Part shown: piece by piece, positions 35,167 through 48,289 of the stretch
How positions within the stretch are numbered: the stretch's first letter is position 1
How the letters are laid out: each line of letters begins with the position of its first letter
Source of the DNA: Pagrus major
Taxonomy: Eukaryota > Chordata > Actinopteri > Spariformes > Sparidae
Length of the DNA: 64,000 nucleotides
NCBI RefSeq assembly: GCF_040436345.1
Contig: NC_133221.1
Location: forward strand, 18,907,165 to 18,971,164
Reading direction: 5' to 3'
The notes under the pieces: generated by a model
Databases searched by the model: none
What the model was told of the DNA's origin: nothing
Seen by the model: only the letters and a program-made list of their open reading frames with translations
Position numbers and translations under genes: made by a program

Positions 35167-37505
35167 ATGTCTTCACTAAGCAGCATGTCCCCGGAGGAAA
35201 TTAGCGAGCTGCTCGATGAGTACGGGATAAAGCACGGGCCTATAGTCGGTGAGTGGTCTGACTCGACGGTCACTTTGCGCCCGTTTTTGAATCATCGCTC
35301 ACGGCAGCTAACTTCACAGGCCTCCCCCGCCTGTGTGGAGTTAACAAGTTTACTGGTGCTAATGGTTGAATTTCTAAGGTTTTATTTGTTTGTGTTCATT
35401 GTTTCTCACATTTACGTTGTGTGTGACTGTTTTTGTACCGAGGCTCCACCAGAAGTCTGTATGAGAGGAAGCTGAAAGAGGCCATGGCCAAAGATAAGAA
35501 GGAGAGAAGAGCGAAACCATCGCCTGACAAGACTTACTACAGAGAAGAGGGTCAGTGTCATTTCTACTCCTGTCTTTTATCAACAGTGAACAATAACACT
35601 TGACTTTGACAGATGCAAGCACAGTCCGTGTAATCAAGTGTGCCAGAACTTAAATTATACATTTTATAATCTCACAGTACTCAGAGTTTACAGTTACAAG
35701 TGGTTCACTTAAAATGTGTTTCCACAGGGTGGTTAATACTCCCAGTTTCAAGGAAAGGCATCTTATTATAGAAAATCTGTTCAGTGTCCTTTTAAAGGCA
35801 TAGATGACATTTACCACTATTGAAATGACCTCATCACCCTTTGAAAGCATAATCAGTTTGAAATCTGCTAAAAAAGGATTCCCTCATTACATTAAATGTT
35901 TATTTCTCATCTGAGCCCTTATGTCCCCACCGCTTTTCAACACAAAGTGACATCCTTGAGGAAAAGTATTTAAAAATCTATATTTAATAACTGCAATATT
36001 TAGCTAGTAGTCTCAGAGGATTGTTACAAACAAATTATTAAGTTATATGAATTATATTTATCAATACATAAAAACCCAGCAAAACAAATGTAGCATGACC
36101 TGCCACACACTACAGCATTTATGGCCAAAGCTAATTTGCAATGCCCGTTCATAGATGGGCCTTTTAAAATACATAAAACTCAACAAATAAGTAAAGTACA
36201 GTACAAACATAAAGTGTAATAAAACACTTGTCTGTTGCCATATTAAGAATGAATGTGAGAAACATTGTAAAAGTAATGTTCGCTTAACTTAACATTTAGC
36301 CTTTTGTTTGTGTTTTCATTTCAGAGGATGAGGTCACATATGTTTACAGAACACCTGTAAGTATTGTTCATACTGTTTGTTGCGTTTTGTGCTTTTTTGA
36401 ATTTGTTATTATTTAAATTAGTTTCTGTGAGTAAACATGCCTAGAGCATTCATGTTATGGGGGGTAGATGCATGTCAGTCTTGTGGCATTTTGTATGAAC
36501 TACTAATAATATGATGAATGAAATGTGATTTAATTCTGATGTGTTCTCTAATCTGAGTGCAAATGTAAATTAAATGCAGCCGCAGTAAAAGCCACTGGGT
36601 ATAATAGGTATGAAATGTTCATATCAGCAATGTTTTAAGTTTTACTGTTTATTATCTCTGCTTCACATTTTGCAGGTGAGGAGTGATGGTGCTGGAGACA
36701 GGTCGGTTCTCTTATAAATACTTTATCAACTCCAAACATTCACTGCCTTTCTTCTATTTCAGTAAATCAAATAACCAAGCATAAATATAGTAATGACTTT
36801 TTTCTTGTCTATCTAGTGGAACTTACATGAGGTCAAGACCAGACTGGTCTGAGAGGGAATATGATCAACAGTAAGTCTTAATTTTACAAGTCTTTGCACT
36901 AGTTGTTGGTGATGAGTAAATCAGAACCATCTCACGTGTCCTGTTTCATCTCTCTCTCTACAGGACGTCCTACTCAAGCTACTCGAGCTCAAAGCCTGAA
37001 TACAGAGGAAGAGATTTGGTTGATGAGTAAGTGTATTTATACAAGGTCAAAAAAAAGAACTAGACAGAAGACTCAAAGATGGCACCTATTTAATCCAATG
37101 AGAACTACTCATCTAGCACATTAACATGTTTTATGATTAATTTCTGTTTCGTTTGTTTACCTGTTTATTAATTCCCTGATATGCCTATATGTTATGGTAT
37201 TGACAACAGTTTGGTGACAAAAAATACTGGTCACAACAAGTAATTTTGAGATTTCAAATCATGCACTGTAACATAATTCCTCTTACTTCCTTTCCAGGCC
37301 CTACATGTACGACACGCCCACCACTTACAAAAACTCTTTGAGATCAGCTCCCATGAAGTCCGGTCAAGATGCTCCGAAAACTCCCAAGTCGTCTCGCCTC
37401 ATCCCACTGTGGGTTCAGTTCGTGTTCTTCCTGGCTGTGGCCGCCTTCCTCTACATTGTTTTTACCAATATGGAGACAAATGAATCCTTCAAAGGAATCA
37501 ATTGA
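35167..37505 (+). CDS. emd: Emerin, LEM-domain inner nuclear membrane protein
   Basis: Inner nuclear membrane protein that binds BAF through its LEM domain and links lamins and chromatin. Exons: 35167-35248, 35443-35550, 36325-36356, 36676-36701, 36817-36870, 36964-37026 and 37298-37505; 190 residues (human 254). The LEM domain is residues 1-45 (MSPEEISELLDEYGIKHGP, then STRSLYERKLKEAM), interrupted by intron 1 at GPIV. The middle is rich in Tyr, Ser and Arg (YSSYSSSKPEYRGRD), shorter than in mammals. One membrane segment at about 159-177 (LWVQFVFFLAVAAFLYIVF) precedes a 13-residue tail, so it is tail-anchored. The DNase gene to the left repeats the DNASE1L1-EMD neighbourhood of human Xq28. 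LEMD1 is an alternative but the membrane segment and tail favour emerin. Confidence 0.93.
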
Positions 37506-37796
37506 TCCTTTTACTTTTGTGGTCAGTTTATATGGGTTTACACTATCCTTTGTTATGCATTTTAATTCAAGGAATGTATTTTGGTTAATGCCTTTATTTA
37601 AGACATTGCTAAAATTGTGGTTGATGCAATATGTGTGTGATTTATAATTGTGTTTTTTTGCTTGCCTTTGCTTATATGTAAAATACACAAATGTCAAAGT
37701 TTTAGTCCTGCTAGGATAGATGATGCCGCTTTAAAAAGGAAGACTCGCTCAATTATACACAGATTTTCACATCAATGCAAATTTTTGTTGAGACGT

Positions 37797-37802
37797 AATA
37801 AA
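37797..37802 (+). terminator. Polyadenylation signal of emd
   Basis: AATAAA 292 nt past the emd stop codon. Confidence 0.65.
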
Positions 37803-40280
37803 ACAAAAATGTAAATTTGAGAAACCATTAGGTATTTATTTTTTCACCAGATTTTATTTTCTAAAAATTGTCTCAAAAAAAGAAACAGTCTGGCTAACGG
37901 TGCAGTGTGTATTGATCGATCTGTATCAAAAGGTACGGCAACAGATACATTTAGCTTCCCAAAGTTTTAATTTGTCAATGTTAAAGTACCTGGTAAAAAG
38001 CTTGTCTATTGTCTGTCTATGATTTCATCTGTTTTGTTAATATGAAGATCGCCAAATATTTGAAGTTTGTATAACCTTGGAGTACAACAATGCTTCCTTT
38101 TTTCAGTTATCAGAAATAATTTAAAGTACAGTTGGGATGGTTTTCAGACCAGCTGTAATACAAGTGCCTCAGTGTTTTTTAGGCATAATTTGGATAAAAT
38201 TGTTCATGTTCTTTCAGTGTTTAATAAGAAGTTGGGGGAACGTTTTATCTTGGGGTAAAAATCTAAAATTGCACTGTTTATACAAGCTGTAATTCCATGT
38301 TTATGCTTTGTTTCAGTAAAGTCAAATCAGAGATATCACTTTTTTTACAACATTAATCCAACTTTTACATCCTGTAGAGTTTGTTTTGTATTGATGTTTC
38401 ATGAATCAGATTATAAAAGAATTTGAAAATGTAAACATTTGAAGCTTTGTGTAATTTATTCAAGTGCAAGATTTTAAATGTTTAAATAATTGAGGGTATA
38501 AAAACAAATGAACCACGTTATGCATTTTCTTAACAGCTTTTTCCCTTTATGTAGTTTGATCTAATGCTATAAATCAACCTCAGTACATGCAGTAATATTT
38601 GTCAAACAAAACTGACTGAGCCCAGGAGCTCCAACAACAGCAGCATTTTAATCAACTACAGCTTATATTTACACACGTTTAAGTGCAATAATGTACATGT
38701 TGTTAATGACATAAGATGCATAGTAGTGTTAGACTTAAAATACAAAAAAAACATCTAATCCTTTAAGGATCATTGATCTGTTGAAGCAAGTACATAATAA
38801 GCTAGATCGGCCTGTGGTAATAAATAGAAAACAATATATTTGAACTGCATGTATGTACACGGAGACCTGAGGAACCCATGTCACAGTTTCCCCAGTTTAG
38901 CTTTGTTTTCACTCCATACATGTGGGCTCATGGCAGGAGCCAAGAAATCTGCAGTCTAGCTTGAACCAGTACTTTGAACTGGAAAAAGCTTTTTAGTGTC
39001 TGTCAGTCTTCTGTGGCCGTTACCTTACATCTCACCATAATACAAGGCTTAAAAGCCAAACTGTAAAACTGCCTTATCCAGACTGGACTGAACTGGGTCC
39101 AGGTGGAGCCTTCTCCGACCGAGCCATTTGGTTCTGTGTTACATCCTCTGCAGAGTGATTCCATGATGGACACAGCGAGAGCCCTCTACATGTTTGAGGA
39201 AGAAGAAAAAAAATGCTTCACTTCAGCTGCACAGTTGAAGAATAAATAAATAATATATTACAGTGCCTATCATGTTTTATTCTTTCACAGCATTAAATCC
39301 AAGTAGATTTAATGTGGCTTTTTTTGACCCAGATTAACAGAAATAATACCCTTTAGTCTACAAAATAATCTAGTAATCTCTAGTACATGTTTGGGTACAT
39401 ATTCATCACCTCTAATAGGACACATTAGTTAAGTGAAAATGAACTATGCGTAGTCAAGGAGGTTCTGTCGGTTGTAGTATAAATACAACTGTATCTAGAA
39501 GGAGAAGAAGAAGTCAACAAAAAGGCTGAAAGGCACAAAGAAAGCACAAGAAAATATAAAATGATATAATAGGCCTTAAAATGATTAAGTAGTCTTAAAT
39601 GTGAATTTGTGAGGTCTTCATCTCATTATGCACTTAGCTGTTGTAGCAAAATGTAGATGGACCTAACTCACTCTAGTCTCGCATAGCCAGACCTCTCCAT
39701 CTCCACAGTACTGTGTCGGCACTGGAGAAAGGTCTGGCTGCACCAATCCTCATTTTGGTATGAGGGGAGAAAGACTCTGGCTTGTTTGCATGTCTTTAAA
39801 CAAATCACAATCGTTTCAAGTGGTACTTAACTCAGGATACAGCGACGGTGCCAATGCAAAACAGTGTCAGGGGATACTTGGTTTGCATGTGGGGAGGTGA
39901 GCCCTGGCATTAAAATGTCTCAATCATCTCGAAAGAAAAAAGTAACAACTGCTAGCTTGTTTACATTTGTGCAGTTTGCAAGCAGGTTATTTGAGAGTAA
40001 CTTGCCTTGCTAGCTTGGAGGTTGTTGTTGTTTGGAGGTTGTTGTATGTATCAAAGGGGATTATGAAAACAATACATGCAGCTGGCAGAAGGAGGAGGGG
40101 AAACAGGCGCCCGATGAAAGGCTTCATACCAAGTCTTCATAAAAATAAAATATCTAGAAAAGCTCTTTAAAAGCATTACATTTTAGTTTCTGATACCTGA
40201 CCAGACATCCTGTTATAAGTGCTGTATGTGTAAGAATAATGACCTTCATTACCTTAGTTATCCGTTTCCTTCAGACCCAG
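37803..40280. other. Gap between convergent emd and the SRCR-Ig receptor
   Basis: No exon is visible. Much of 38500-40280 may be the long 3' UTR of the minus-strand receptor, or an extended emd 3' UTR. A repeat hairpin lies at 39672-39745. The small open frames here have no family resemblance. Confidence 0.5.
39672..39745. repeat. Hairpin-forming repeat (AGCCAGACCT arms)
   Basis: AGCCAGACCT at 39685-39694 and its reverse complement at 39730-39739, within CTAGTCTCGCATAGCCAGAC, the end of a MITE I know to be frequent in fish. Here it is short and partly decayed. Confidence 0.5.
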
Positions 40281-43200
40281 TCATAGCTTGTTAATTGATA
40301 AGGCAACATAAGTGTTGTCCACACCTGTAGACAGAAGCACATCTATTATTCTGGGTACACATACAGGTTGTTTTCTCAAAACACTTCTGGTGGAAAGAAA
40401 AAACGTACAGGTTCTGGTCTCTCGCTCCAGTTCAGTGGGCTTCTTCTCCTTGTTACACAGTACCTTGGCTACAATAATTATAACGATGACAGCTACGACA
40501 AATGTCAGGCCAGACACAAGCCAGCTGATCACCATTGGACTCAGTAATGGATCTGGATCTGAGGGGGAGAGGAGTTATCTGTTAGTTACATACAGGATGG
40601 CGTTTCATAGATGGAAAATGTATCTATTGTCTGTCTCTATAATATTGTTTCACCTCTGATGGCTATAGGCAGGGGCTGGCTTTCTCTGGAGACAAAGGTG
40701 CGTCCACCCAGCTGGACCCGATACAGGCAGTAGTAGTAGCCCTCATTGGAGCTCTGGGCGTTGGGGAAGGTGAAAGTGACGGACGGGGCGAGGGCAGGCA
40801 GGGACTGACGCACTGTGCCGTTGGAGCGGATCAGACGCAGCTGGAAGGAGCCCCCAGGGTACTGCTGCGGGGTGGAGCAGGTGATGTTAAAACTGTGGCC
40901 TTTAAGGACGGAACCAGCCGGGGCCTCAGTGGACGTGTTGTACCAGTGCTGGGGAGTCAGGAGCTCCACTGTGATCAAAGAGGAATTAGATAGGTTATTA
41001 TACATTAGGTGAATTTATCCTCTGATACATTACAGAGTTTTGGAAAACCTCTCTTGAAAATATGTGGTTTTAGTGTGCCTGAGCCATAAACTACAATTTT
41101 CCCTCTAACCATTAATCTATTTATTTATTTTTTTACAAAGTATTCTACAATAAAATGGGCTTTGTGGTCAGGCTGACTAGATTTTTCTTTATTAATAAAT
41201 AAGTCTTCTGGAGCAAATACAGCTGATTAAATATCTACAGAGGAAGCCTTTCAGTTGTGTTTTCAGCCTTCTGTGTCACACACGTTTGGCGCAACAGATC
41301 TGTTTCTATTTTAATCAGTCCAGATGTCTACAGACTGTAACGGCTCAGTCTTCACTCCCACTTTACATAGGCAAACATGACCCGAAGTGTGCATTTGTAC
41401 GCTTTCTATTTTGTCTTCCATTTAACGTGCACAACTACAGTGATGGTGTTACAGTGATCTTTGTCCACCATTTTGTACGCTGATGAAGACTTTCAAGGTC
41501 AAAATTGGTCAGTCCTGTTTTGAATAAAGGCTTTTAAACCTAACTCAAGTATTTTTGTTCCTGCTCCACGCATGAGTGCCCCAAGTTTGTTCACGTGCTG
41601 ACTCTCTTCTTCAAGAGCACCTGCGTTTTTCTTGAGTTTGATAATATAAAGACAGTCCTTGAGCACCACTTCCCTTTTTTTTTTTATTACACAGTGATAG
41701 TGTGCTGAGCCTTGACTGCTGCTAAAGCACAGGTGACATTCACACAATCATGAATGCTTCATGCATAGAGACAAAGTTCCCGTGAGGTGCACTGGGCTTT
41801 GAAGCCAATTTGGCAAACTGTGTAATTGCGATATCTTATGACGCACACTGGCTCAAAGACTTTTCCTTATAAACTTATATTGAGCAATAAGTGGCAGCAA
41901 CTGTGAGCATCACAACCCCCACTAAATGACTCATTTTACAATCAGAATTTGATCTAATATTACTGATAACATTTGGAAAGGCTAGAAAAGCCGCACAATT
42001 AAACCATTGTATCACTATTCTTGTTATCACAGGGCTAAACTGTAGTCAGCAGGCCTGGCCAGTGGAAGTCTCTGACGTGCATGCTCTATAGGCCCTACAA
42101 TATGGAAGTTATGTAGAACATCAGGTTAATGTTATACCTGGGCAGTCAAACTGGTTTGGCTCTATGCGCCAATAAGCAACTTTTATGTGAATGAATGAGG
42201 CTTTGCAACTGATGCTGTATCCAATTTCTTCTTAAAACATTCATGATAAAGAGACAGTGTAAGGTGTCATCTTAGGTGTAACTGCGACAGTTCAGACAAG
42301 CTAGTGAACGGACTAATAAATAAAAGAACAATGCAATAATCTTCCATACTCGTCGTCAGAGAAATTAAAATTGGTACACACCCACAAGTTTCAGGCAGAT
42401 GTTTAATCTGGATTGCACAACAAAACATACCAAAACAATGCGCCATGGGAAGCGTCATTGTTGCAACAGAATAAATTAGGGGTTAGACAATGCAGTTATG
42501 ACTCACCAACAGTAATGTTGATGGAGTCACTGGGTGGAGAGCTGAGCAGCTCAGCAGGAAAACCGCCCTTGATCCTGTACCGACAACTATAGCTGCCCTG
42601 GTGGGACGCCTCAATGTCAGTCAGCGTCAGCTCCACTCTGGTCTGGGTCTGGTCCGCCCTCTGTGTAACCAGTGGCGTGGACACTCCGTGCTTGTACAGG
42701 TGGAAGTCACTGAGGTGATGACCCAGCAGGACGCTGCAGCTGAAGCGAACAGCTTCGCCGGGAGTGAACACAGTGTGAGGCGACAGCAGGGTGAGGGTGG
42801 GCGTTAAAAGGGTACCTGTGAGTAAAGAAAGGATAATCATGAAATGTGAATGATCCAGTGAACCATATACTTGTGTCCGCGTTATCCAAATGAACTCATC
42901 GCTTACTTGAGTATCCTGAAAATAAAAAACAGTATGTCTTACTAATCCATAACAAGAATAGCCTCTATGAAACAACCCAGCAGAAGTCCTTGGTAGATGA
43001 AATGCCTCACCAGAGATTAGTCTCACCTGAGCATTTCACCCCTGCATCATTCTCATGGGTGCAGTGGGAGTTACTGTGAAGGACAACAGCACAGCGTGTC
43101 AAACTGGACTCGTGTCCGGAGCATTGAACATGCCGCAACCAGATCTCTCCTTTGCCTGCACCGAATACTGCACCACGAAGGGCAGTTTCGGCTAAGCCGC

Positions 43201-44672
43201 AGCCCAGCTCCAGGCACACCACGTCAGCCTCCCGGAGGTCCCAGCCATGGTCGCAAACAGTCCCCCACTGGTCGTGGCGGAGCACCTCAACTCTGCCAGA
43301 GCACTTATTCTCCCCATCCACTAGTCTGACTCCACCTGTGGATCAGAGACAAAATTACTCAGAGACAGAAAGTGCAGGGACGGCTGAGGATGCAGCAGGT
43401 TTGTTTCAATGCCAGTCTTACCAAAAGCAGCAACTCCATCCCACAGAACACCTGACAGGCCTGTGAGGAATTACAAACATGGAATTATTATAAATACAGA
43501 TTCAAATCCATCAAAATGAACAGGTATTACAATCAGCTGCTTATTTATTAGGTACACCGAAGACTAGCCAAATGAATGCAGTCTAATACACCAGTCCTGC
43601 AGTTTTGGTTGAAACTAGGGATTCACGTTATGGATCTCAGCCGATACTAAAACTAATAATTTCCTGCTTCTCATGGCCGATACTGATAACAGATAAGTTC
43701 ACATTTTTGTATTTTAAAAATAAGTTCATACTCTGTTGTTTATGCAAACCAAATGGTAGGACGTTGTTGTAGGCTAAGATGTAGTGAGCAACGATGGATC
43801 ATTTGTGTTAAAACTCAGACTCCCTCCTCTCTGAACATTTGTGGATAATGTGTTGAAGAATGACATGTTTGTCTCTCTAGTCTTCTCTGTTTATTGGTGG
43901 ACTTTCAAGGTGCATATCACCACTAAATTGGAGTGTGTAGATGCTGAGCTTGTGAAGTCAACAGTCCAATATATATCCAATAATAACAATTTCCCAATAT
44001 CAGAATATCCCATAACTGAATAAACAAGCTGTTCTCAGAAGAAAATAAGGTCCCCAGAACACTGAAGCTAGAAAGGTGGCAGGGTCCGCCAAATATAAAC
44101 AAAGTAAAACAGCATGAAATTGTGTTGTCCTTTAAGGCCAGTTTGTTTATTCAGTTTATTCAATCATAAAAACAAAGAGAGTTTGTGTATTTAGTGTATT
44201 TAGGCATTAAAAAAAAAATCTTTCTAAAAACTACATAATGCACCTTTAAAATATCAAATACATTTTAATCAATAGCTCTCTAAAACAAACACAGAACATT
44301 ATAACCTTTATGAAAGCAGTATTACAGGGCTGTTGTATTAGTCTGTTGTTATTTAGCCAGGTGAACCCACTACAGTGGCAGCTGAGTGGTATTGTTATGT
44401 ATATACAAAGGTAATATACGAGCTAAGTTGTTGCATAATTAACTTTACAAGCGAACATCTCGGAAGTCCGAAAAACGCAGCAGCCGACCGACGCAGCAGT
44501 GCCAGTGCAGCTTCAATCATTTCTGGTTAAGTTATCCCGTTGCATAATAGCATGAACCATAAGCTACTTCGCTGGTCCTGCCTCAAAGCTAGTTAGCGGG
44601 CAAACGAGCTTAGCTCCCCGTTAATAGCAGCCTGGACTCACCTGTTAAAAGGATATGGAGGAATCTCAGCAT
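40281..44672 (-). CDS. SRCR plus two Ig-domain single-pass receptor
   Basis: A cell-surface receptor-like protein, probably immune. Coding exons in order: 44642-44672, 43422-43460, 43027-43335, 42907-42915, 42507-42815, 40654-40968, 40409-40558 and 40281-40324; 401 residues. The start MLRFLHILLTG is a signal peptide. Residues about 24-126 are one SRCR domain with eight cysteines (group B type; VRLVDGENKCSGRVEV, GEIWLRHVQCSG). Two Ig-like domains follow, about 130-232 (VRFSCSVLLG, GSYSCRYRI) and 233-337 (SFNITCSTPQ, GYYYCLYRV), each on one phase-1 exon, then a membrane helix at about 347-369 and a short tail ending DNTYVALSINKL with a YVAL sorting-type motif. The 9-nt exon 42907-42915 and the 84-nt last intron are both frame-neutral and could be skipped or retained. 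Ortholog unknown; similar SRCR-Ig mixes are common in fish. Confidence 0.85.
41479..41530 (+). repeat. Hammerhead-like core and AATAAA tail (copy 1)
   Basis: CTGATGA at 41480-41486, a short GACTTTCAAGGTC spacer, AAAAT, then AATAAA at 41523-41528. The arrangement equals the second copy at 63427. It lies in an intron of the SRCR-Ig receptor, opposite in strand, at the end of an AT-rich stretch without coding potential. It is probably the 3' end of a dispersed retroelement. Confidence 0.4.
44121..44250 (+). repeat. Dispersed repeat, copy A (upstream intron of receptor)
   Basis: TGTTGTCCTTTAAGGCCAGT followed by TTTGTTTATTCAGTTTATTCA and ending near TGCACCTTTAAAAT. The CTTTAAGG start and CCTTTAAA end are roughly inverted, as in a MITE. 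Copy B at 45213-45376 is in the same orientation. Confidence 0.65.
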
Positions 44673-47580
44673 CGTTCCCCCTCACCTTCCATCAGACGGC
44701 CGGGTGCGAAGGACGCCCGTTGTCGTGGTGATGACGCTGACAGCCGATAAAGCTAACGGCAGCACAAGACATTAGCTAGCTTGTGTGCTACAAAGGCTCG
44801 GCTAACTAAAGGAACAGCTAGCAGCTAAGCTAGGCAACTTTGACAAGACTGAAACTTACAGCGCGGGTGTGACGTCGCGTCGGTTAAAGACATTGTCCAA
44901 AGCTGAGCAGCGCTAGCGTTAATGCACGGATGAATGAGAGACAAAGTGAGGCTGCTAAGGAGTCCTGGTGTCTGTCACAATGTCCATGAGGGTGGTCGGG
45001 ACAGCGTTTGGGAATGCCGTCAGGCCGCCATACTCACGTCAGTAGTCCGGAGTGTACGCCGGCACTGAGCCGTTCTCCCTGCGGCAGACAGAGGTCACCA
45101 CCAGCCGCAGAGCCGCGTTTAAGCCCATTATGGAGGGTCAGTGCTCGGGACAGGGGCGTAGCTACAACTCCTGGGTCCTACAGTCACTGGGTACTGGACA
45201 GTCCACCAACTGTGTGTTGTCCTTTAAGGCCAGTTTGTTTATTCAGTTTATTCAGTCGTGAAAGCGGAGAGTTTGTTTGTTTCGTTTGTTTAGGCATAAA
45301 ATAAAATTAACAGTCAATGGAGATCTTTCTCTTCTGATTTAAATTTCTTCCTTGAATATACATAGTGCTCCTTTAAAGTTAGAGAAACAAAGCTGAAAAG
45401 CTAAAGAACTAATTCAAACATTTCACAAAATTAAATTCAAATACTACCATTGTCAATTTCCTCCACTAGGGGCCACCACAGGATATTGTAGCAAGCTCGT
45501 TATCTAATGTATTACACTTTGATTACCAGGATATGCTGATCACAACTGCAAATATGGAGCCAGTTAGTATTGAACCACAACAATAACTGTATAGAGCACC
45601 ACTTGTTTAACCGATGGATAATAAATCATTCACTAATGCTTAAAGATCAATAATATTTTCAAGTCTATCTTAAAACAATCATATTTCATATGTACATTAA
45701 AAGCATATCTTGTCACTTCCTCATGTACAAACCAGCAACAAAGTCATCATTAATCATTAATTATGCAACAAAATAATTCTGTTAACATTTATATTTATAG
45801 TATACTTTAAATTTGGCATAAAATGTTTTTTTAATATGTAAATCAGGGCCATAAAGGCCTGCATACATAGTATACAATACATAGTTACAGCTTTATTGAT
45901 ACCAAAACCCCACTTTGTTACTATCCCTGTTCCGTGGATCATAAAGGAAACACTTCCGTGGAAGCACACACAGGGAATTTCCTACTAAAAAGACAGATAG
46001 ATTGCTGTAATAACATTTTATCAATGTCTTTATCAACATTTGTAGCTGAGGAATGATGACATATTAAAACATTTAGGCCTAGTAGGCCAACCCTTTCTAA
46101 GGAAGAGAAACAATTCATTCTTTTTAAATGCTTATAACTTGTCTATAAAGCATTGGTAAATGATTTTATAAGCCCCAATAAAACAAGTAATTACTATTTT
46201 TATAGAGGGTGACGTGTTACAGCCTGTTGTAGGCTTTACATTTTGCAGTGCCGCAGCTCCGTCGCTATTGTAGACGCAAATACCCTCACCATTCACAGAC
46301 TTACCACCCACACGATTCTCCTGCTGCACTCCTCCCACTGAGACCCATTACATCATGTTCTTGGAAGCTGGAGAGGGAAATGTGGATGAATCAACTAAAA
46401 CCACAACAGAAAGAACACATTTTTGCTGATTCAGTTCTGAGTTATCAAGTAACCACTTCCCAGGGATATTATTTTCCTGTCATAGATGACTAGACTTTCC
46501 TGTGGTCCAGGGTGTTCTTCTTGAATTGAAAGGAAATGCGGTTGCATTTAAAGTTCCTCATTTTTGTCCATGATGACTCGTGGTTTATCATGGACATAAA
46601 TGAGTAACTTTTAAAAGCTGCCAGGGCAGTGGGAAAACAGTCTGTCACTTTTGGTTGAGACCGTACTGTTCTGTTCTAGTTAAAGAGCACTGCATGTGTA
46701 CTGCTATTGCCTGTAATTGTGCCTTGTGTGTCTAATTGCTCTTATTTTATACAGTTTCTATAGTTCTAAGTCTCTATATTTATCTATCTGTACTTATTTT
46801 ATCTCTTTTCTTTAAATGAATTCAGCAAAATACAGATATAGCCTGAAAACCTGCTTCAAAAACTGAGAAAATGTTTTTTTCCATGCCAGCCAGAGGCTTG
46901 GAATAGCCAAATTGTAGTCTAAACCTCAATCCAATCCACAATTCGTCATAAGACTGGAAAAACTGTCGACTCGCAGTCCACATGGCTGTGGTCAGTTTTA
47001 CAAGAACAGGCACAAATTGCAGTGTCTACATGTGAAACTGATACAAACCTAGACTGTAGAGCCACCAAATGTGCCTGTATAATTAAAAACTGACTAAAAG
47101 AGTGATGACTTAAGTTCATGTCTGTACGTAATTTAGGCCAATATGTACACATTTCCTTTCACTTCACGGTGATCATGGCTGAGTATTTCTGTGATTCCAT
47201 GCTGAAAAAGTCAAAGGGTTAAATATGTTTTATAGGCATCTGTGGAGACAACTGTGGAAGACCTGTTTCCAGATTTGTGTGACTGTAAGTGAAGCAGGTA
47301 TTACTGAAAAAAGTAACAGTCTCAGCAACTTAAAGCACCTGGAAGAAAACAATAAGAAAACACCTGATGTTCAGTCGCACAGAAATACGTCATTATTAAA
47401 TTAATTCATTGGAATATTTGCCAGGAAATCCTTCATATCCTTTGATTTGTCAGTTATTGAGCCATTTTCCAGTGCAACGACCTCGTGTTTACACACCAGT
47501 AAAGGTAAATTCTTCTTTTAGTAGAATCATCTTTTATAGTGTTCACGTCCACCACCAACTGATGTCATTTCTTGATGCAT
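44673..47580. other. Upstream region of the receptor and gap to slc25a33
   Basis: The GC-rich stretch 44690-45150 is the likely promoter and 5' UTR of the SRCR-Ig receptor. Repeat copy B follows at 45213-45376. From 45380 to 47580 the DNA is AT-rich, and I see no exon, RNA gene or clear repeat. Confidence 0.5.
45213..45376 (+). repeat. Dispersed repeat, copy B
   Basis: Same element as 44121-44250: it shares the 40-bp block beginning TGTTGTCCTTTAAGGCCAGT, the CATAAAA section and a final GCTCCTTTAAAG. It is about 1.1 kb from copy A in direct orientation. Confidence 0.65.
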
Positions 47581-47586
47581 TTTATT
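47581..47586 (-). terminator. Polyadenylation signal of slc25a33
   Basis: AATAAA on the minus strand about 700 nt past the slc25a33 stop. If used, the 3' UTR includes the AT microsatellite at 47693-47773. Confidence 0.5.
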
Positions 47587-47688
47587 GAGCCACTGGTCAA
47601 ATAAGCATCCGAGTTCTCATTATATTGTAAAAGGTGACAGTCTTTTTCACAAAGGAAACATACAGATAAGCCTGTAATCATTATTTTT

Positions 47689-47692
<4 letters not shown>

Positions 47693-47773
<81 letters not shown>
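47693..47773 (+). repeat. (AT)n microsatellite
   Basis: About 40 uninterrupted AT units, self-complementary, in the probable 3' UTR of slc25a33. Confidence 0.98.
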
Positions 47774-47775
<2 letters not shown>

Positions 47776-48289
47776 AATGAAAATATGATAAATCTCTCTG
47801 TAATTCAAATCTTCAAAACCAGCACATTGTGAAACAGAAATCTCAAAATGATCCGTGTGGTCATTACATTGCAAGGAACAGCACTAACCCATCATTATCT
47901 AAATGAGTCAACCTGCACAGTCATCTGTGTGTTGGTACATTTACCACTGATAAAAGAAAACAAACACCGTCATAAAATAACAAAACAGAAAATAACTTAA
48001 CACAAGTCCTCCAAGAAGATGACCTTTTTCACAGATTTTGGAGTTTAATAAAAGTACCACTGCTTCTTGAGTTATTGTGATAAACTCCTAACGACAAGCT
48101 TTAAATAAAATAATGTGTTTAGCTCTTTGGATAACAGTAAAACCTGCTTCAGTTCCACGATACAGTCTCTGTGGCACCACATTAAGTGAATGTATGTGCT
48201 ACATTTTCAAAAGTCTTTTGCCCAGTGTGTCCTGGGTCTTCTGTGGTGTCCATCGTTTGCCAGGAAAATCCTGACTTTGAAGCATTTCT

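Noticed and set aside
42601-43466. Plus-strand frames across the SRCR and Ig exons
   Set aside because: They are antisense shadows; the minus strand gives full domains with matching splice sites and phases.
47647-47874. Frame with a long Tyr-Ile repeat
   Set aside because: It is the (AT)n microsatellite in translation.
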